NCBI RefSeq assembly: GCF_047511655.1
Contig: NC_133389.1
Span: 155,697,973-155,761,972 of the forward strand
From: Castor canadensis
Lineage: Eukaryota > Chordata > Mammalia > Rodentia > Castoridae
Reading direction: 5' to 3'
DNA length: 64,000 nucleotides
Part shown: one piece after another, positions 58,482 to 64,000 of the stretch
Numbering within the stretch: the first letter of the stretch is position 1
Layout of the letters: every line of letters begins with the position of its first letter
Position numbers and translations under genes: made by a program
The notes under the pieces: generated by a model
Database searches by the model: none
Told to the model about the DNA's origin: nothing
The model's input: the letters and a program-made list of their open reading frames with translations, nothing else

Positions 58482-59160
58482 CCTTTTTTTTTCTGGTGGT
58501 ACTGGGCCTCATGCTTACTAGGCAGGCACTCTACCACTTGAGCCACTCTACCAGCCGTTTTTATGTTGGGTTTTTCAAGACAGGGTCTCGAGAACTACTT
58601 GCTCGGGCTGGCCTTGAACAACAATTCTCTTGATCTGTCTCCTGAGTAGCTAGGATTATATGCGTGAGCCTGGCCTGGCTAATATCCCACTTTTGGATGT
58701 GAATCATTCCAGTCTTACTAAAGAGCAACATATTTTGTAAGCCAAGTCCAAGTGAAGACATGTGCAGAAAAGGTAAATTAAAAAAAAATTTTTTTTTTTG
58801 CAGTACTGGGATTTGAACTCAGGGCCTACACCTTGAGCCACTCCACCAGCCCTTTTTTTTTTTTTTTTTGAGAAGGGTTTTTTCAAGATAGAGTCTGGAG
58901 AACTATTTACCCAGGCTGGCTTCAAACCTCGATCCTCCTGATCTCTGCCTCCTGAGTACCTAGGATTACAGGCATGAGTCAGTGCTCAGCTAAATTTTGT
59001 ATTTTTTGACTCATGACATGATGACAGATTTGGCACTTCATATATGATTGAGAATGAAAAAAAAAAAAAAAAGTAAAAGGGCTGATGAGATGGCTTAAGT
59101 GGTAGAGGCCTGCCTAGCAAGCATGAGGTCCTGAGTTCAAACCTCAATACTATAAAAAAA
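58482..59160. repeat. SINE cluster
   Basis: Minus-strand composites at 58482-58680 and 58790-58995; plus-strand tRNA-like unit 59076-59160. Confidence 0.8.
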
Positions 59161-59164
59161 GAAT

Positions 59165-60060
59165 GATGTAAGAGGAAAATGTTAGGTAAGAACATCAGAG
59201 GCAAGCCACTAGAGACAGGTTTTGGTAAAAGAAGCCCATTCCATCACTTATGGAAGAAAAAGTTTGAAAAAGGACAGGTATACTTGGTTGGGAAAGGGAA
59301 GGATAAACAAGACAACACACATTCCCAAGGGAATGATGCTATCCAGGGATACTTTCCCCTAGTCCAGTCCCTCTGGGTTTGCAGATACAAAACAAGCCCC
59401 ATCCCATGTAGAGGTGTGGCTCTTTAGTTCTTGCTAAGCAAACAAAAATTTTCTACTTTCTACTGTATGAGAAATTATAGTTTGGGAAGCAACAGAAAGG
59501 CCCTTATTCTATTACTTAACTTTATTCATGCAATAATACACCTCAAATAATGGCCAGGTTGCTTCTCATATTAATAGAAAAAAGAAACAAAGGTAAGTTG
59601 TTGCAGGGGAAAGAGACAAATGAAATTAAGTCTGCTTAACTATTCTTTTTAGAATTCAACATTATCCCAGAACTTCCCAGCAACAAAATAGATGTTTCCA
59701 TTCTATAACAATGGGGCAAGTTCATCATACCAGTAGGCATGTAAGGCAAATCCCAGTCTTGGAGGAGTTTAAAAGATCTCAATAGGCCCAGTTCTTATCC
59801 TACTTTGCTTCCATGACTTGCCACTTTTTTACATTCAAAAAATAATGTCTATTACTGATAGGGAGGTTGCTTGTCTTGTTGAAGAATATAGTAAGTCCCA
59901 TAAAAGTGGAAATGGAACAGAAGAGCTATAAAACTAGTTTGGGGTTTCACTCTTACATACAAATTGTAGTACTCAGTATCTTCTTTGAGGAATATTCATT
60001 TGGACCTCATACTGACTTACAGTTTTAACTGAGAAAGAACATTTCAGTTATATGTGCCTA
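59165..60060. other. Unassigned unique intergenic DNA
   Basis: Nearly 900 bases with no recognised gene or repeat before the L1 at 60081. Confidence 0.4.
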
Positions 60061-60080
60061 AGTTCTTGAGCTGTATTTTA

Positions 60081-60531
60081 TTTTATTTTATTATTTTTTT
60101 AAAATTGTTTTATTATTCATATGTGCATACAAAGCTTGGGTCATTTCTCCCCCCTGCCCCCACCCCCTCCCTTACCACCCACTCCGCCCCCTCCCTCTCC
60201 CCCCTACCCCCTCAATACCCAGCAGAAACTATTTTGCCCTTATCTCTAATTTTGTTGAAGAGAGAGTATAGGCAATAATAGGAAGGAACAAGTGTTCCTG
60301 GTTGAGATAAGGATAGCTATACAGGGAGTTGACTCACATTAATTTCCTATACGTGTGTGTTGCCTTCTAGGTTAATTCTTTTTGATCTCACCTTTTCTCT
60401 AGTTCTTGGTCCGCTTTTCCTATTGGCCTTAGTTGCTTTTAAGGTATCTGCTTTAGTTTCTCTGCGTTAAGGGCAACAAATGCTAGCTAATTTTTTAGGT
60501 GTCTTACCTATCCTCACCCCTCCCTTGTGTG
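60081..60531 (-). mobile_element. 5'-truncated L1 3' end with 15-bp TSD
   Basis: On the minus strand a unique segment leads into a long G-rich polypurine tract (plus-strand C-rich block about 60148-60213), then AGAAATGACCCAAGC and a tail of AATAA and AAAT units. The same 3' end is seen in the copies at 11199-11324 and 47852-47972. The direct repeat TTGAGCTGTATTTTA at 60066-60080 and 60532-60546 marks the insertion. No open reading frame of L1 remains. Confidence 0.85.
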
Positions 60532-60561
60532 TTGAGCTGTATTTTAAAAGCTTAAAGAATT

Positions 60562-61700
60562 TGAGCCAGGGTTGGGTTGATGTGGCATAAGGCCCTGGAT
60601 TCAATCCCCAGCACCAAACAAAAATAATAAACAACCAAAGGGCGGGGTGGGGAAACACTAACAAATTTGGGGCACAGCGAAGGGCTGCAATGCTATCCAA
60701 CGGGGAATTTACCAGTGCTATATTGGATGCAAGATCAAGAGTTTGATATGTAGTCAAGTGATGAGAAAATATAGATTGATAAATTACAGAGGTTTCATTT
60801 TTAAAATTGTGGTCTCTTCTCTCTTTATGTCCATCTTCATTACTATGTTCCATAGGACCTATGGGAATAACTATCCCCTAGCATCTATTCTTCCTCTGTG
60901 GTGGTTTGTTTGTTTTGAGACAGTCTCCCTATGCAGCCCAGGCTGACCTCAAACTCCAGGTCCTCCTGCCTCTGCTTCCTGAGTGCTGGGATTATAGACA
61001 CATACCACCAGCCTGGTTGGTTTGAATACTTTAACATTTCTCCCATCCAGAGATGGAGTAAAGCTGGATGTGACAGTATGCACCTATAATTCCAGCACTC
61101 AGTAGGCTAAAGCAGGAGGATGGAGAGTTCAAGGCCAACTTGGGCTACAAAACCAGACTCTATCTCAGAAACGCCAAAAAAGAGGTGGGATGTATGTTTC
61201 CTCTCTTGAATCTGGGTGGGTTCTAAGTACTTTATTGACCAATAAAGTACAGTGGTAATAATGCTAGGTAACTTCTGGTCACAAAAAGCCTTACAACTTC
61301 TTTTTTTTTTTTTAAATGGCAGTAGGGTCTGAACTCAGGTCCTCATGCTTGCTAGACAGGTGCTCTTACCACTTGAGCTTCTCCACCAGCCCATTTTTGT
61401 GATAAGTTTTTTTGAGATAGGGTCTCATGAACTATTTGCCTTGGGCTGGCTTTGAACTGTGATCCTGATCTCTACCTCCTGAGAAGGTAGGATTACAGGT
61501 GTGAGCCACCAGCGCCTGGCTTATTATGACTATTATTAATGTAATGTAAGATCACATATTTTTTCTATTTACCCAGCTTGACAGAATGCCGAAATTGGCT
61601 GGAAGCGTGGCTCAAGCAGTTGAGAAGCCTGCCTAGCAAGCACGAAACCTTGAGTTCAAACCCTAGTATGGCAAATAAATAAATAAATAAATAAATAACC
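60562..61700. repeat. SINE cluster
   Basis: Worn ID-like 60562-60620 (plus); B1-like 60905-61020 (minus); B1-like 61060-61180 (plus); composite 61300-61520 (minus); tRNA-like 61596-61670 (plus) with an (AAAT)n tail to 61697. Confidence 0.78.
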
Positions 61701-61794
61701 TAAAAACAAATGATAAAAACAGAATGCTTAAATTTTTTCTTTGGCACTAGTAAAATATAGGAGTTAATGAAAGGGCTCTCTCTCTCTCTCTTTT

Positions 61795-62099
61795 TTTTTT
61801 TCTTCTTAAGTACTGAACCAAGGGCCTCACAATATATTAGGCAACTACTCTACCACTGTGCTATATCCCAAGCCCTAGAAGGTCTTTTCATTTCATCCAT
61901 TTTCCAACAGACAATCTATGAAAATAAACAAAATAATTCACATTTAAAGGATTTTCTTTGTATATATCATAAAGATTACCAATACTTATACATGAAAAAG
62001 CAAATATATACAGATTTTGTTTGGTTTTTTTTGTGGTGTTGGAAATCAAATGTAGGGCCTCATGCATGCTAGGAAAGCCCTCTACCACTGAGGAAACCC

Positions 62100-62107
<8 letters not shown>
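61795..62107 (-). repeat. Two ID-like SINEs downstream of NDUFS1
   Basis: Copies at 61795-61880 and 62025-62107. The second lies directly after the NDUFS1 poly(A) signal at 62118-62123. Confidence 0.75.
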
Positions 62108-62426
<319 letters not shown>

Positions 62427-62616
62427 TTAAGAGAATGTACATTTTGTTAATACAAGTTTTTAAACGGCACACAGTAAAACATTAAATGTTGCACATATTC
62501 AGGAACAAAGACTAAAAAAAAAAAGACTATAAGGCTCTATGCAATAAATGCTTTTAGGAACTACCTCTAAGACTAATTAAGCATATAATCATTAAAAAAT
62601 TATAGACAGTCCTGAC

Positions 62617-63520
62617 CAGCCACAGTGTCTCATGGCTATAATCCCAGCTATCTGGAAAGTGGAGACTGGGAGGATCAAGGCCAGCTGGGCAAAAAGTTAG
62701 CAAGACCCCATCTCAATAAATGAGCCATGCATAATGGTACACATCTGTAATCCCAGCTACACAGGAGGCATAGGTAGGAGGAGCTCCATCCCAGATCACC
62801 CTGTGCAAAAACTGAGATCACATCTAAAAAAAACTGACATGGGATGGTGGAATGGCTCAAGCAGTAGAGTACCTGCTTAGCAAAAATGAGGCCCCAAATT
62901 CAAATCCCATACTGCAAAACAAACAAACCTGAAGTAAAAAGGACTGAAGCTGTGGGTCAAATGGTAGAGCATTTGCCTATTTTGCCTAACCCTGAGTTCA
63001 AACCCCAAAACAAAATAAAACAAAAACCTAAACTATTAAAAATAATTTTAGGTAGAAATTATCCCAAAAATTTAAAAGATATACTCCTGGAACTGAAATT
63101 GTAGCTCAGTTATAGAGTGCTTGCTTAGCATACCCGAGGTTTAATACCTAGCACAGCAAAATTATTGTACCAACTACCTTATAACTGAGATGTTTTATTG
63201 ACTGCTATCAGATCTGTAGAAAACACATTCTGGCATTCCTTAAAAACACTCCTAATAATTTACAACTGGGCCACTGTTTAGCACATTTCACATTTGATTC
63301 TACCATCTACAATTCTCAGAAAAATCTTCACTTGTTTACTACTTGGAAAAATTTTACCCAAACTACTACACAAAGTGATTCTCCTTATAATAGTAAAATC
63401 TTTTATTTAAAATCTGTTAAGTCTTTTTGGATTTTCAAACTCTGCGGATGTAGCTAAGTGGTAGAGCTAATGCCTAGCAAATGCAAGGTTGTCAATTTGA
63501 TCCCCACCCTGCCAAAACAA
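62617..63520 (+). repeat. SINEs in the NDUFS1 last intron
   Basis: A composite copy with a partly duplicated head 62617-62917; tRNA-like 62938-63015; ID-like 63085-63165 and 63440-63520. All are antisense to NDUFS1 in the intron 62417-63653. Confidence 0.78.
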
Positions 63521-63653
63521 AGAGTACAATCAGAAAATATGATTACATCAGTTCTAATGTTTGAAAATCTTCCTATCAAAAGTAGCAAATGCTACCAATC
63601 ACAAATGAGGTGCTCTGATTTCATATCTGGCAGTCAGGCTGACAGCTACATAC

Positions 63654-63726
63654 CTGTCATGTAGAAGTCTTTTATAGTTAGCTGAGGTGGAACAAGAGGG
63701 TCAGCAAGAAGTTGCTGGTTCACGAG
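63654..63726 (-). CDS. NDUFS1: NDUFS1 penultimate coding exon
   Basis: This 73-base exon begins after TTTTTGTAG and ends ACATGACAG before GTATGT. It encodes LVNQQLLADPLVPPQ followed by LTIKDFYMT, 24 codons plus one base, in frame with both neighbouring exons. It belongs to the C-terminal part of the complex I 75-kDa subunit, downstream of the iron-sulfur clusters and the molybdopterin-oxidoreductase-like domain, so no cluster ligands are expected here. No frameshift or stop interrupts it. Confidence 0.97.
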
Positions 63727-63794
63727 CTACAAAAAGGAGTAAGAGACCAATAGCAGTATTGAAACTACTATATATACCAGTATATATGCCATCA

Positions 63795-63956
<162 letters not shown>

Positions 63957-64000
63957 CTACAACAGTTCAAATACACAAAAATGACACAAAGCATTGCTAC

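Overview
The window is mammalian nuclear DNA carrying parts of two head-to-tail genes on the minus strand. Right to left they are the last three coding exons of NDUFS1 (mitochondrial complex I 75-kDa subunit, 62.1-63.96 kb), about 28 kb of intergenic DNA, a CpG-island promoter (about 33.0-34.6 kb), and the 5' part of INO80D (chromatin-remodelling complex subunit), with a probable non-coding first exon ending at 34154 and three coding exons at 20435-20681, 13780-14525 and 3831-3939. INO80D next to NDUFS1 in this orientation is the arrangement known from human 2q33.3. Introns have GT-AG borders and the codon phases join across every junction that lies in the window. The rest of INO80D lies left of base 1 and the rest of NDUFS1 right of base 64000.

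The host is most likely a rodent of the beaver group (Castorimorpha). This is inferred from a very abundant SINE of about 190-210 bp that joins a 7SL/B1-like head to a tRNA-like tail with A and B boxes, together with ID-like and B1-like SINEs. More than one hundred SINE copies or fragments fill the introns and the intergenic DNA. Several keep perfect 10-16 bp target-site duplications (TSDs). Most short open reading frames here are translations of these SINEs and are not genes.

Other repeats are ancient MIR and L2 remnants, MaLR-type and MLT2-like (ERVL) solo LTRs, and three 5'-truncated L1 3' ends. Two of the L1 copies have clear TSDs, and one of those has a double poly(A) tail that looks like a 3' transduction. 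There are two retropseudogenes: a 7SL RNA copy that keeps part of its S domain (37798-38010), and a frameshifted minus-strand copy of CBX3/HP1-gamma (about 51330-51990).

I found no novel multi-gene system, no CRISPR array and no bacterial or phage-like operon. The points most worth a second look are retrotransposition histories, the INO80D promoter and first exon (A30 run beside the splice donor, YY1-like site, possible divergent transcript), an unassigned open frame at 25.9-26.1 kb, and a SINE lying on the NDUFS1 polyadenylation site.
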